Below, in pieces: positions 45,845 to 54,366 of a stretch of 64,000 nucleotides of DNA. The stretch's first letter is position 1; every line of letters begins with the position of its first letter. A model generated the notes under the pieces. That model was not told where the DNA came from and ran no database searches. It was given only the letters and a program-made list of their open reading frames with translations. A program made the translations under genes and the position numbers. Source of the DNA: SLFH01 sp050486265 (lineage in GTDB: Bacteria; Planctomycetota; Phycisphaerae; Phycisphaerales; UBA1924); contig JBJHCY010000006.1 in the NCBI GenBank assembly GCA_050486265.1, positions 1 to 64,000 on the forward strand. The letters run 5' to 3'.

Positions 45845-47428
45845 ATGACCAAACCCGACACCAGCGTGCCGGGCCCGAAGATCCGTCGGGCCCTCGTTTC
45901 CGTCAGCGACAAGCGGGGCGTCGCGCCCTTCGCCCAGGCCCTCGCCTCGATGGGCGTCGAACTCGTCTCGACCGGCGGCACCGCCAAAGCCCTCCGCGAG
46001 GCCGGGCTCAAGGTCCTCGATGTCGCCGAGGTCACCGGCCTGCCCGAGATGCTCGGCGGACGCGTGAAAACGCTGCACCCCAAGGTGCACGGGGGCATCC
46101 TCGCCAAGCGGGGCGACACGGGCCACGAGGCCGCGCTGCGCAACCACCAGATCACCCCGATCGACCTCGTCTGCGTGAACCTCTACCCGTTCCGCGAGAC
46201 GATCGCCAAAGAAGGCGTCACACGCGACGAGGCGGTCGAGCAGATCGACATCGGCGGGCCCGCCATGGTCCGCGCCGCCGCGAAAAACCACGACAGCGTC
46301 ACCATCGTCACCGATCCCGCCAGCTACGACCGCGTCCTCGCCGACATGCGCGAGCACGACGGCGCAACCTCGACCGCCCTCCGGCGCAGGCTCGCGGCCG
46401 ACGCCTTCGACCACACCGCCCGCTACGACCGCGCCATCGCCGACTACCTCGCCTCCCAGGAACACGCGCCCGGCGCCACGCTCGAACTCCGCTACGGCGA
46501 GAACCCCCACCAGCGCGCCTCGGCGCGCACCACCGGCGACGACGAATCCTCCGTCGCCTCCGCCGAGCTCCTGCACGGCAAGCCCCTGAGCTACAACAAC
46601 CTCAACGACGCCGCCGCGGCCCTCGAACTGGCAATGGCCCTCCGGCGCGCCGACGCCTCGCTCGCATCGGCGGTGATCGTCAAGCACACCAACCCCTGCG
46701 GCGTCGGGTGCGCCGCCTCCCCCGCAGCCGCCTTCGACCTCGCCCTCGGCGGCGATCCGCTGGCGGCCTACGGCGGGATCCTCGCCTGCACCGCCCCGGT
46801 CGACAGCGAGACCGCCTCGCGCATCGCCCGCGACGGCAATTTCTTCGAGGTCGTCTGCGCCCCCGCCTTCGAGCCCGGCGCGATCGAACGCCTCTCGGGC
46901 CGCTGGAAGAATGTCCGCCTGCTCGCCCTCGGCGGACTGAAAGACCCGCCCCCGGGCGCAATGCAGTTCCGCTCGATCCCCGGCGCAGTCCTTGAGCAGG
47001 AGCGCGATCTGAAAGTCCTGACGCTCGCCGACCTGACCCACGCGGCGGGCCCGGCGCCGGACCCCGCGATGCTCGCGATGGTTCCGCTGCTCGACCAGGT
47101 TGTGCGTGCCCTGACCTCCAACGCGGTCTGCATCGGCGGGCGGGGCGATCCGGACGGCGTGATGCTCTTTGGCGCCGGGGCGGGGCAGATGGACCGGGTG
47201 ACCTCCTGCCGCCTCGCGTCCGAGAAGGCGGGGAGCCGGGCCCGGGGCGCGATCGCCTGTTCAGACGCCTTCTTCCCGTTCCCGGACGGGCCGAAGCTCC
47301 TGATCGCCGCCGGCGTCTCGATGATCGTCCACCCGGGCGGCTCCAAACGGGACGAAGAGACCTTCAAAGTCTGCGACGATGCTGGGGTGACCTGCATCAC
47401 CACGGGCGTCCGACGCTTCCGCCACTGA
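45845..47428 (+). CDS. purH: Bifunctional AICAR transformylase / IMP cyclohydrolase
   Basis: Performs the last two steps of IMP synthesis. The 527-residue product has the N-terminal IMPCH domain (RALVSVSDKRGVAPFAQALASMGVELVSTGGTAKAL, GGRVKTLHPKVHGGIL, NLYPF) and the C-terminal AICARFT domain (LRYGENPHQ, LSYNNLNDAAAALEL, VIVKHTNPCGVG, the DAFFPFPDG segment). Both are complete. The 3' neighbour encodes an HNH nuclease with its own promoter, so purH is probably monocistronic or shares a transcript with the propeller lipoprotein. Confidence 0.95.
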   Translation: MTKPDTSVPGPKIRRALVSVSDKRGVAPFAQALASMGVELVSTGGTAKALREAGLKVLDVAEVTGLPEMLGGRVKTLHPKVHGGILAKRGDTGHEAALRNHQITPIDLVCVNLYPFRETIAKEGVTRDEAVEQIDIGGPAMVRAAAKNHDSVTIVTDPASYDRVLADMREHDGATSTALRRRLAADAFDHTARYDRAIADYLASQEHAPGATLELRYGENPHQRASARTTGDDESSVASAELLHGKPLSYNNLNDAAAALELAMALRRADASLASAVIVKHTNPCGVGCAASPAAAFDLALGGDPLAAYGGILACTAPVDSETASRIARDGNFFEVVCAPAFEPGAIERLSGRWKNVRLLALGGLKDPPPGAMQFRSIPGAVLEQERDLKVLTLADLTHAAGPAPDPAMLAMVPLLDQVVRALTSNAVCIGGRGDPDGVMLFGAGAGQMDRVTSCRLASEKAGSRARGAIACSDAFFPFPDGPKLLIAAGVSMIVHPGGSKRDEETFKVCDDAGVTCITTGVRRFRH

Positions 47429-47514
47429 ATCCGGACCCGCTTCGGATGCGGACCTTCAACCGGTGGGAGCTGTGTCAAGGCTCCCTTTCTGGCCGGTGAA
47501 AGCCGCGCGAGAAC

Positions 47515-47544
47515 TTGACATTCCGCGCCCCGGGTGTTGATACC
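47515..47544 (+). promoter_or_regulatory. Probable sigma-70 promoter of the HNH endonuclease gene
   Basis: A perfect -35 TTGACA (47515-47520) is followed after 18 bases by GATACC within TGTTGATACC, an extended -10-like element. It lies about 60 bases upstream of the gene's ATG at 47605. Confidence 0.55.
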
Positions 47545-47604
47545 GTGTGGATTGTTCGGTACCAATATGCCATCCGCGGACGATCCGTCCGCAGGAGAAG
47601 GTGT

Positions 47605-48330
47605 ATGTCCAGCGGCGGTCCATCCAGAAACAACGGCCAACGCCGGTCTCCCGGCGGGTCTGTCGACGCTTCGGAGGGCGGCCCAGCCGCCGCGGCGATC
47701 CGCAACGAGGGCCTCGACGCCAAGGTCCTCGTCCTCAACAAGCTGTACATGGCGGTGCGTGTGATCTCGGCCAAGCGGGCGTTCGGCCTGCTCTGCCGCG
47801 ACATCGCCGAGATCATCGATGTCGAGGACGGGCGGTATGTCAACTACGACTTCGAGTCGTGGGCGGAGATCGCCGCGCTCCGACGCGAGTTCGGCGAGCA
47901 GCGCAGCGAGACCGACGACTGGATCCGCACCGTGCAGTTGGAGATCCCCGTCCCGCGCGTGATCCGATTGCTCGGTTACGACCGGCTTCCCCGCCAGCAG
48001 GTGCGGCTGAACCGGCGCAACCTGTTCGCGCGCGACCGCAACCAGTGCCAGTATTGCGGGCACTACTTCCCGACGAGCGAGCTCTCGATCGACCATGTCG
48101 TCCCGCGCACCCAAGGCGGCAAGGACTCGTGGACGAACCTCGTCTGCTCCTGCGTCCGCTGCAACGCCCGCAAGGGCGGCCGCACGCCCGACCAGGCGCA
48201 CATGAAGCTCATCCGCAACCCGACGCAGCCCAAGCGCAATCCGCTGATCTCGATCCGCCTGAACCAGCACAAGTACCAGTCGTGGAAGGCCTTCCTCGAC
48301 GAGGCGTACTGGTCGGTCGAGCTGAAGTAG
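47605..48330 (+). CDS. HNH endonuclease
   Basis: A 241-residue protein with an N-terminal region (~35-140) typical of the widespread HNH family of cyanobacteria and planctomycetes (VLVLNKLYMAVRVISAKRAFGLL...DFESW). The C-terminal HNH domain has C148-x2-C151, D163-H164 in LSIDHVVPRTQGG, and C183-x2-C186 with the terminal asparagine. The zinc-binding and catalytic residues are intact. ATG 47605 has an AGGAG ribosome-binding site. Family members are uncharacterised but broadly conserved, and no restriction partner is adjacent, so a repair or processing role is more likely than defence. Confidence 0.85.
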   Translation: MSSGGPSRNNGQRRSPGGSVDASEGGPAAAAIRNEGLDAKVLVLNKLYMAVRVISAKRAFGLLCRDIAEIIDVEDGRYVNYDFESWAEIAALRREFGEQRSETDDWIRTVQLEIPVPRVIRLLGYDRLPRQQVRLNRRNLFARDRNQCQYCGHYFPTSELSIDHVVPRTQGGKDSWTNLVCSCVRCNARKGGRTPDQAHMKLIRNPTQPKRNPLISIRLNQHKYQSWKAFLDEAYWSVELK

Positions 48331-48434
48331 TCGCGAGCCGCCGGCTCGCGGGGCGCGGGGCGCGGGGCGCGGAATTGATTTTGTCCCGGTGTGGTCGACC
48401 GGGCTTCGCCCGTAAGAGGATCGCCGCAACCTTG

Positions 48435-48469
48435 ACGCCGACCTCTGAGCGCAGCGAAGAGTCGGGTCG
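48435..48469 (+). repeat. 35-bp dispersed element, copy 1
   Basis: Starts ACGCCGACCTCTGAGC and ends AGAGTCGGGTCG. The same sequence occurs inverted at 56579-56613 (one mismatch) and direct at 63425-63459 (two mismatches). Confidence 0.75.
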
Positions 48470-48498
48470 TTCGGGCGCAGATCTCTCCCAAGAGTGAG

Positions 48499-48530
48499 AC
48501 ACTGGCGGACAAGCCGCCAGTGCCACAGGT
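48499..48530. repeat. REP copy 2 (CACTGGCGG family)
   Basis: CACTGGCGG and CCGCCAGTG form a perfect 9-bp stem across a 5-base ACAAG loop, followed by CCACAGGT. Confidence 0.75.
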
Positions 48531-48588
48531 CTCTGTCGCTGTTTGAACGCTCACCCCCAGCGCCCCGCGCCCTACTCCCCGCGCCCCG

Positions 48589-48870
48589 TCAAGCAATACT
48601 GTCGCAGTAGCTCGCCAGCGCGAAGTCCTTCTCGGTGATGCCGCCCGCGTCGTGGGTCGAGAGCGTCAGGGTGACCTTGTTGTAGCGGATGAGGATGTCG
48701 GGGTGGTGCTGGTCGCGCTCGGCGGCGTCGGCCACCTTGTTCACGAACGCCATTGAGTTGACGAAGTCGTCGAAGTGGTAGGTCCGCTGGATCTCTTCGT
48801 TGACCTTCGTCCACTCCGGCAGTTCGCCCAGACGCTGGTCGATGTCGGATTCTGTGAGCTTCTGGGTCAC
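48589..48870 (-). CDS. phhB: Pterin-4a-carbinolamine dehydratase
   Basis: Recycles or dehydrates 4a-hydroxytetrahydropterin. The 93-residue product has the family core: EWTKVNEEIQRTYHFDDFVNSMAFVNKVADAAERDQHHPDILIRYNKVTLTLSTHD followed by GGITEKDFALA. The active-site histidines are in DQHHP and STHD. It starts with GTG at 48870 behind an AGGAGG ribosome-binding site. No phenylalanine hydroxylase gene is nearby, so it may serve another pterin or act in cofactor repair. Confidence 0.92.
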   Translation of the reverse strand: MTQKLTESDIDQRLGELPEWTKVNEEIQRTYHFDDFVNSMAFVNKVADAAERDQHHPDILIRYNKVTLTLSTHDAGGITEKDFALASYCDSIA

Positions 48871-48987
48871 GCTTGACCTCCTGCGCCGTTTCGGCGGCGA
48901 ACGGATCGTGGCCGCGGGACCGGTCGGGCGTGCTCCACGCCGCCGGGCCGCCGCCGATTCGGGTCTGAGAGTGTATCGTCGCTGGGA

Positions 48988-49980
48988 GTGACGCGATCAA
49001 GCGAGCCAATTCCCGGCGATTCGGGGCCCCGGCGCACCCGCCTGGCCCCCTCTCCCACCGGCGCCCTGCACCTGGGCAACGCCCTGACCTTCCTGCTCAA
49101 CTGGGCGACGGCACGCGCCCGGGGCTGGTCGATCCTCCTCCGCATCGAGGACCTCGACACCCCCCGCGTCAAGCCCGGCGCGATCGACGAGACCATCGAC
49201 ATCCTCCGCTGGCTCGGCCTCGACTTCGACGAAGGACCGGTCATCCAGTCGCACAACCTCGACCCCTACCGCGAGGCGATGCGCACCCTCGCCTCGAAGG
49301 GCATGGTCTACCCGTGCGAGCTGTCGCGCAGCGAGATCGAAGCCGCTGCGTCGGCGCCGCAGGAAGGCGTGCACGAATCCCGCTACCCCGCCTCGCTTCG
49401 ACCGGTCGAACGCCCGGGCGTGTTCGACCGGGAGGATGTCAACTGGCGTCTCGTCGTTCCTGATGGCGCCGTGGAATTCACAGATTTCGCCCAAGGGCCG
49501 CAGTCGATCGACCCCTCGCTGATCGTCGGCGACTTCGTCGTCTGGACAAAGCGCGCTCAGCCCAGCTACCAACTCGCGGTCGTGGTCGACGACGCGGGCC
49601 AGGGCATAAACGAGGTCATGCGGGGCTCGGACCTGCTCGACTCGGCCGCACGCCAGATCCTGCTCTACCGCGCCCTCGGCCTGGACACATCGATCCCCCG
49701 CTACACCCACACGGCGCTCGTCCGCGGGCCCGACGCCAAACGCCTCGCCAAGCGCCACGGCGACACCCGCCTCTCCGAGTACCGGCGACGGGGCGTCTCC
49801 CCCGAGCGGATCGTCGGCCTGCTGGCGAAATGGGCCGACCCCGAGCGGTTCGGACCCGTAGATAGTCCGCTCTCGGCCCGGGATTTTCTCGATGTCTGGA
49901 GCGGGGGCGGGCGGTGTAGACTCCCTGTCGCGGATATCACCTTCACGCCGGAGGATGAACGATGGCTGCTGGACGCATGA
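48988..49980 (+). CDS. gluQ: Glutamyl-Q tRNA(Asp) synthetase-like protein
   Basis: Glutamylates queuosine at position 34 of tRNA(Asp). The 330-residue protein is a glutamyl-tRNA synthetase catalytic core without anticodon-binding domain. It has the HIGH-like APSPTGALHLGN (20-31), LLRIEDLDTPRVKPG, ELSRSEIEA and the KMSKS-like AKRLAKRHGDTRLSEY near 250. Family members usually carry a C-x-C plus Y/C zinc site. Here only the first cysteine (YPCELSR, ~110) remains, so the zinc site seems lost. It starts with GTG at 48988 and overlaps the DUF192 gene by 19 bases. Confidence 0.85.
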   Translation: MTRSSEPIPGDSGPRRTRLAPSPTGALHLGNALTFLLNWATARARGWSILLRIEDLDTPRVKPGAIDETIDILRWLGLDFDEGPVIQSHNLDPYREAMRTLASKGMVYPCELSRSEIEAAASAPQEGVHESRYPASLRPVERPGVFDREDVNWRLVVPDGAVEFTDFAQGPQSIDPSLIVGDFVVWTKRAQPSYQLAVVVDDAGQGINEVMRGSDLLDSAARQILLYRALGLDTSIPRYTHTALVRGPDAKRLAKRHGDTRLSEYRRRGVSPERIVGLLAKWADPERFGPVDSPLSARDFLDVWSGGGRCRLPVADITFTPEDERWLLDA

Positions 49981-50552
49981 ACCCCAAGACCCCTTGGACC
50001 GTCACGGGCGTCCTGCTCTGCGCCCTCCTGGCGACCTCGCAGGCGACCCTTGTCTCCTGCGGCAACAGCAACGCCTCGCAAGCCCAATCAGGCGAGACCA
50101 GAGCCGAAGAAGACGACGGCGTCAGACGGGAAACCGTCGAGATCCGCGGACGCCGCTTCCGCTTGGAAATCGCCGACGACAACGAGAAGCGGATCAAGGG
50201 CCTCAGCGGGCGCACCGAGATCGCAGAAGACGGCGGGATGCTCTTTGTCTTCCCGCGTCCGCAGCAGGCCGCGTTTGTCATGCGCGACTGCCTCGTCGAC
50301 ATCGACATCATCTTTCTCGACACCTTCGGGCAGGTGCTCTCGACCTACGAGATGGAGGTCGAGGACCCGCGCCGGCCCGACGAATCCGAAGCGGAGTATG
50401 AGGAGCGGCTGAAGAAGTACCACAGCCGAGGCCCGGCCCAGTTCGTCATCGAGCTGCGGGGCGGCACCCTCAAAACCTTCGAGCCCGAACTCAAGCGCAT
50501 GCGCGATGTCATCCGCCTCGACCGCCAGCGCCTGATCCGCGACGCGAGCTGA
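49962..50552 (+). CDS. DUF192-family exported protein
   Basis: A 196-residue protein. The N-terminal ~33 residues are a signal peptide with lipobox-like LVSC, so it is probably a lipoprotein. The DUF192 domain follows: TVEIRGRRFRLEIADDNEKRIKGLSGRTEIAEDGGMLFVFPRPQQAAFVMRDCLVDIDIIFLD. A short charged insertion comes next (DPRRPDESEAEYEERLKKYHSRGPAQ), then the closing FVIELRGGTLKTF. The ATG at 49962 has a GGAGG ribosome-binding site within the end of gluQ. Function of DUF192 is unknown. Confidence 0.82.
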   Translation: MAAGRMNPKTPWTVTGVLLCALLATSQATLVSCGNSNASQAQSGETRAEEDDGVRRETVEIRGRRFRLEIADDNEKRIKGLSGRTEIAEDGGMLFVFPRPQQAAFVMRDCLVDIDIIFLDTFGQVLSTYEMEVEDPRRPDESEAEYEERLKKYHSRGPAQFVIELRGGTLKTFEPELKRMRDVIRLDRQRLIRDAS

Positions 50553-50785
50553 CCCGGGCTGGGTTGGGCTCGGCGTGATTCGACGGGGCGGATCCGCCCT
50601 TATCGGTCTACAGACCACGCCCGAAGCCCCCGACACGCCCGACCCCGCGGGACCGGCACACCTTCACCCGCGCGCCCGATCCGGTTGCCGCATCCGCACA
50701 AAGCCTCGCATCCCTGCGGCCGATCTTGCCCCGTGCAGCCGCCCGACGCCCGGACGGCGCTGGCTTCGAACGGGGCTCTTGCAAG

Positions 50786-52051
50786 ATGCAGCGACTGCTC
50801 TACGCCGCGACCGACAGCGCCGGGCTCGACGAGGCCGGGCTTCTTGCGCGATGGGTCGGGCCCCTGCTCGACGCCTGGCCCGGCGACGCCCCGCGACCCC
50901 AGGGGGTCGACCTCGACGATCTGCTCTTTCCATCAGACGACGAGCCATTGGCCTGCGGCGACCCGGCGATCATCCTCCTCGATGCCGGCGTGCCGATCGA
51001 GCGGGCGACCCGCATCGCCGACCGCCTGCGCGAGCGCCTGATCCCGGGCGTGGTGCTGACGCCGAGCCCGTCGGAGATCGACCGCGTGTTCGAGTCGCGG
51101 GGGCTGCCCGTCGAGCGTTGGGACGCGGGGGCCAGCGGGCTCGCGAAGCTGCTGCACGCGCTTGTGCGTCGCCAGCCCGCCATCGGCCATCTGCACCAGA
51201 CGATGGAGCGGGCGAAGGAGGCCCGCGGCGGCCTGCTCGGCGAGATCAGCCGCTGGCACCAGGAGATGGACATGGCCGCGTCCATCCAGCGCGAGATGCT
51301 CCCGCGCGAGCTGCCGAGCATCCCCGGCTGCGAAGCCGCGGCGTTGTTCCGACCGGCGAGCTATGTCAGCGGCGACATCTTCGACATCCATCGGATCGGC
51401 GAGAAGTGCGTCTCGTTCTTCATCGCCGACGCGGTCGGGCACGGGGTGCCCGCGGCGTTGCTCACGATGATCATCTTCCAGAACCTCCACCGCGCCGAGC
51501 AGCAGGGCGACCGACGCGTGCCCGTCGAGCCGGCGAGCGTGATGCACCGGATCAACAAGGCCCTGTGCGAGCAGGCGACCGAGACGCCGCGATTTGCGAC
51601 GGGGATCTACGGGCTGCTCGACCCCACGACGGGGCGCGTGCGGATGTGCGGCGCCGGGCACCCCTCGCCATGGATCGTCGGTCAGCACGAGCCCCGACAG
51701 ATCGAAGCGCCCGGGCCGCTGCTCGGTGTGTTCGAGGAGGCGGCGTTCGAGCAGGTCGAGTTCACGCTGGGCGTCGACGAGGCGCTGCTGCTGTATTCCG
51801 ACGGGTTCGAGACCGCGTTTCCCGATCCCAACGGCGGCTCGCGGGCCAAGTCGGGCAAACGCCACTTCGAAGCGTTCACCAAGCTGCTGCGGCCCAAGCG
51901 GGGCGAGGCCCTCGCCGACGCGATGCAGTCGCTCGCCTCGCTGCTCGACTGCCAGGCCGGCTCGCTGCACCAGCACGACGACCTGACGGCGCTCCTGATC
52001 GCCCGGCGCGACCCGGCCGAGGCGGTCAGGCCTCAGCGGATCGCGGCGTAA
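50786..52051 (+). CDS. PP2C/SpoIIE-type (RsbU-like) protein phosphatase
   Basis: A 421-residue protein. Residues ~1-130 look like a degenerate receiver domain (DPAIILLDAGVPIERATRIADRLRERLIPGVVLTPSPSE), followed by a coiled-coil linker (~130-165) and the phosphatase domain. The phosphatase has metal-binding aspartates in SGDIFDIH, FFIADAVGHGVPAALLTMII and LLLYSDGFETAF. Such proteins dephosphorylate anti-sigma-factor antagonists. No antagonist or anti-sigma gene is nearby. Start 50786 follows a weak ribosome-binding site; the longer frame from 50726 is Arg/Ala-rich and less likely. Confidence 0.85.
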   Translation: MQRLLYAATDSAGLDEAGLLARWVGPLLDAWPGDAPRPQGVDLDDLLFPSDDEPLACGDPAIILLDAGVPIERATRIADRLRERLIPGVVLTPSPSEIDRVFESRGLPVERWDAGASGLAKLLHALVRRQPAIGHLHQTMERAKEARGGLLGEISRWHQEMDMAASIQREMLPRELPSIPGCEAAALFRPASYVSGDIFDIHRIGEKCVSFFIADAVGHGVPAALLTMIIFQNLHRAEQQGDRRVPVEPASVMHRINKALCEQATETPRFATGIYGLLDPTTGRVRMCGAGHPSPWIVGQHEPRQIEAPGPLLGVFEEAAFEQVEFTLGVDEALLLYSDGFETAFPDPNGGSRAKSGKRHFEAFTKLLRPKRGEALADAMQSLASLLDCQAGSLHQHDDLTALLIARRDPAEAVRPQRIAA

Positions 52052-52733
52052 CGCCCGGCTCGGGATCTTCCGCCGGCTCGCGCAGGTGCAGGAGCCAGGG
52101 GGCGAGCAGCACGATGATGAAGCTGTAGTTGTTCGCGCGATCGAAGCCGATCACGCCGTAGATCTCCAGTATCCAGAGCACAAAGAGCAGGAGGCCCATC
52201 ACCGGCGGGCGGTGTCGGAGGCGGAGCAGTGGCGTGCCTGTGCGGGCGGCAACGCTCGCGTCGACGACCGCGAGCACCAACAGCCCGACGCCGATCGACA
52301 AGAAGAACAGTGCGAGATAGCTCACCGACGCAACGGCCTCTTCATCAAGCTGCCCGCCTTCGGGGATCGTCGAAAGCGGCCACATGAACACGAGCGCAAC
52401 CACTCCGATCCACACGCCCGCGAGCGAATCGGAGATCAGCCCCGAATGCCAGAAGGTCCGCACGCAGCGGATCTGCGTGAAGATCACGCCGCCGAAACCG
52501 GCCACAAGCGCGACCCAGCCGATGACAGCGGCCGCGAGCGAGTCGGGGCCGATATTGAAGCCGATATCGAAGAGGATCATGATCCCGCCGAGGACCAGAA
52601 ACCCGAGCCCGGCCCCCCGCCACCACCAGAGCGCCTGCTTGAACCGCCTCGCCGCCAGCGGAGGAAGCGTGTCGGGGCCCTGCGGCGGGCCGGCGCCGGT
52701 GCCGGGCTGATTGTCGCGGCGTGGGTCGTCCAT
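52026..52733 (-). CDS. Multi-pass membrane protein of unknown function
   Basis: Not recognised. The 235-residue product has a proline-rich N-terminal ~30 residues and about six membrane segments (~40-60, 70-85, 105-120, 135-157, 175-192, 202-217). It ends in a polar tail. Its 3' end overlaps the end of the convergent phosphatase gene by 26 bases. No conserved catalytic motif is visible. Confidence 0.72.
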   Translation of the reverse strand: MDDPRRDNQPGTGAGPPQGPDTLPPLAARRFKQALWWWRGAGLGFLVLGGIMILFDIGFNIGPDSLAAAVIGWVALVAGFGGVIFTQIRCVRTFWHSGLISDSLAGVWIGVVALVFMWPLSTIPEGGQLDEEAVASVSYLALFFLSIGVGLLVLAVVDASVAARTGTPLLRLRHRPPVMGLLLFVLWILEIYGVIGFDRANNYSFIIVLLAPWLLHLREPAEDPEPGVTPRSAEA

Positions 52734-52765
52734 CGGGCGAGCATACCGGATCGGACGCCGGCAAA

Positions 52766-52800
52766 AGAAAAAACCGCCGCGGAAAGGCCCGCGGCGGTGA
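52766..52800 (-). terminator. Terminator of the first secreted sorting-tail gene
   Basis: ACCGCCGCGG (52773-52782) and CCGCGGCGGT (52789-52798) form a perfect 10-bp stem. A run of Ts follows on the minus strand (AAAAAA at 52768-52773 on +). Confidence 0.88.
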
Positions 52801-52835
52801 TCGTGCTTACGCGTGGTCGGGCTCAGCCCGGAGTT

Positions 52836-53480
52836 TCAGCGGCGGCGGCGGATGGCGACAAGGCCGAGGCCGAGGGCGCCGAGACCGGCGGCGCCGGGGA
52901 GGGGGATGACGACGGTGTCTGTGATTGTCCAGACCGACGACTCGTTGTCTGACCCAACGGAGATCACATGCTGGGCGATACGAAAATCACCCATCGTCAG
53001 TGCGTCGACAACATCCCCGAGCGTCGCACCGCCCATGAGATCGAAGCGAAGCGTGAGAGACTCACCGCTGTTGATCCCGTTGGAAGGCGCCGGGTTCGCC
53101 GCTGAGAAGCGGCTGAGATTGCCACGCCATGTCGGGTCGCTGGGGTTGGCGGGATCCGGCGGCGCGCCGCCGATTGCGAAGGAGACACCTCCATCCACAC
53201 CGAAAACCGATCCGTTGCCGATCGGGTGCTGGCCGGCGCCGACATTCTCAAAGTAGATGTTGGCGACGGATGCGATCGAATTGAACCCTGTCGATGTGTT
53301 GCGGAATGTGAAGTCCACCGTACCCGCGAGGTTGGACTCGATATCGACCCACAGCGACAAACCCGTGAGGTCAGCGTTGTCGTCGTTCTCGTACACAGCC
53401 AGCGGCAGCGTCGTCGCAGACGCCGTCGCCGCCAAACCCGCCGCACATGCCAGACCGACGCATGCACTTCTCACTCTCAT
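52836..53480 (-). CDS. Secreted protein with C-terminal VPLP/LPxx-RRRR sorting tail (paralogue 1)
   Basis: A 214-residue exported protein. The signal peptide covers ~1-23 (ending TASA). A beta-rich domain follows with LTGLSLWVDIESNLAGTVDFTFRNTS and DFRIAQHVISVG. The C-terminal sorting signal is VVIPLPGAAGLGALGLGLVAIRRRR: a PLP motif, a hydrophobic helix and a final Arg cluster, as in PEP-CTERM-type proteins. Processing needs a dedicated transpeptidase/exosortase encoded elsewhere. It is paralogous to the neighbour at 53716 (shared LSLWVxxxS, xxFTFxNxST, FRxAQHVxSxG). Confidence 0.82.
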   Translation of the reverse strand: MRVRSACVGLACAAGLAATASATTLPLAVYENDDNADLTGLSLWVDIESNLAGTVDFTFRNTSTGFNSIASVANIYFENVGAGQHPIGNGSVFGVDGGVSFAIGGAPPDPANPSDPTWRGNLSRFSAANPAPSNGINSGESLTLRFDLMGGATLGDVVDALTMGDFRIAQHVISVGSDNESSVWTITDTVVIPLPGAAGLGALGLGLVAIRRRR

Positions 53481-53640
53481 GACCGATTCTCCCGTTCGAT
53501 GGGCCGCGGGCGCCTTGAGGCCGCACACCGGCGACTCGGCGTAATGGACCCTTCGAACTCAAAGAATATCACTCGAAACTCGTGGGCACAAGAGTAATCT
53601 TTTGCGAACATCGCGAGACTCGCCGTGAGCGGCTATTCCT

Positions 53641-53678
53641 TTCAAAACACAAACAAGGCGTCGGCCGTTGCCGACGCC
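53641..53678 (-). terminator. Terminator of the second secreted sorting-tail gene
   Basis: GGCGTCGGC (53657-53665) and GCCGACGCC (53670-53678) form a perfect 9-bp stem. The minus-strand transcript then has a T-rich stretch (TTGTTTGTGTTTTG). Confidence 0.75.
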
Positions 53679-53715
53679 CTGCGGTGGATTGTTCTTCCGA
53701 TCGCGCCGATCCGCT

Positions 53716-54366
53716 TCAGCGGCGGCGACGCAGGGCGACCAGCCCCAGCCCGAGCCCGGCCAGGCCGGCGCCGGTCGGGAGCGGGATGAGCGTGATCTCG
53801 GGGCCGTTGCCGTTCCCTGTGATCGCGCTGATGCTGATGCCGTCCGGACCGATGCTCTGGACATGCTGGGCGAGTCGGAAGTTGCCCGAGGTCAGGTCGG
53901 CCAGAATGTCGGCGTACGAAACGCCCTGGGCCAGACCGAGCTCGATCGTGAGCCACTGGCCGGCGCCGATGCCGTTGCTGACGCCGCCCTGCTTGGTGCG
54001 GAAGTAGTGGCTGTCGGTACCGTTCCAGTTGACCGCGCTTCCGCCGGGGGGATCCTCGGGGCCGTTCCCGCCGTTCTCGAAGCTGACGCCGGCGCTCTGG
54101 GCGGCGACCCCGCCGGAGCCGTCGAACAGCGTCGAACCGTCGTTCGGCGACTCGAAGTAGATCTTCGTGGTGATCGCCCCGTTCGTGGAGTCGTTGCCGA
54201 AGGTGAACGAGACCGTCGAGGGCGAAACCTCCTGGACTTCCACCCACAGCGACAGGCCCGGCAGCGGGCCGGGGGCGTTGTACGCGTTCAGCGGGATCTG
54301 GGCGCCAAGCGACGAACCTGCGGCGGCGGTGACCGCCAGGGCTGCGATACAAATCTGCTTGTTCAT
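53716..54366 (-). CDS. Secreted protein with C-terminal sorting tail (paralogue 2)
   Basis: A 216-residue exported protein. The signal peptide covers ~1-22 (ending SLGA). Then comes LPGLSLWVEVQEVSPSTVSFTFGNDSTNG, DLTSGNFRLAQHVQSIG and the terminal TLIPLPTGAGLAGLGLGLVALRRRR. The domain and tail match paralogue 1 throughout. Both share the placement of a hydrophobic helix between PLP and the Arg cluster. Tandem duplication is the simplest explanation. Surface-display or biofilm-matrix roles are inferred from the tail only. Confidence 0.82.
   Translation of the reverse strand: MNKQICIAALAVTAAAGSSLGAQIPLNAYNAPGPLPGLSLWVEVQEVSPSTVSFTFGNDSTNGAITTKIYFESPNDGSTLFDGSGGVAAQSAGVSFENGGNGPEDPPGGSAVNWNGTDSHYFRTKQGGVSNGIGAGQWLTIELGLAQGVSYADILADLTSGNFRLAQHVQSIGPDGISISAITGNGNGPEITLIPLPTGAGLAGLGLGLVALRRRR

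Larger units (their letters stand above)
48350..48590. repeat. Composite element with G-rich/C-rich ends (copy 4)
   Basis: The left end is GGGGCGCGGGGCGCGGGGCG, and the right end CCCAGCGCCCCGCGCCC then TCCCCGCGCCCC. Between them lie one copy of the 35-bp element (48435-48469) and one REP (48499-48530), so three repeat families are nested here. It fills the gap between convergent genes. Confidence 0.65.

Noticed and set aside
44525..47041. 838-codon antisense frame over the propeller lipoprotein and purH
   Set aside because: Gly/Val/Asp-rich shadow of two recognised genes.
47605..48330. Restriction or defence island around the HNH gene
   Set aside because: Neighbours are purH and phhB; no methyltransferase, toxin or helicase is linked, and this HNH family is broadly conserved.
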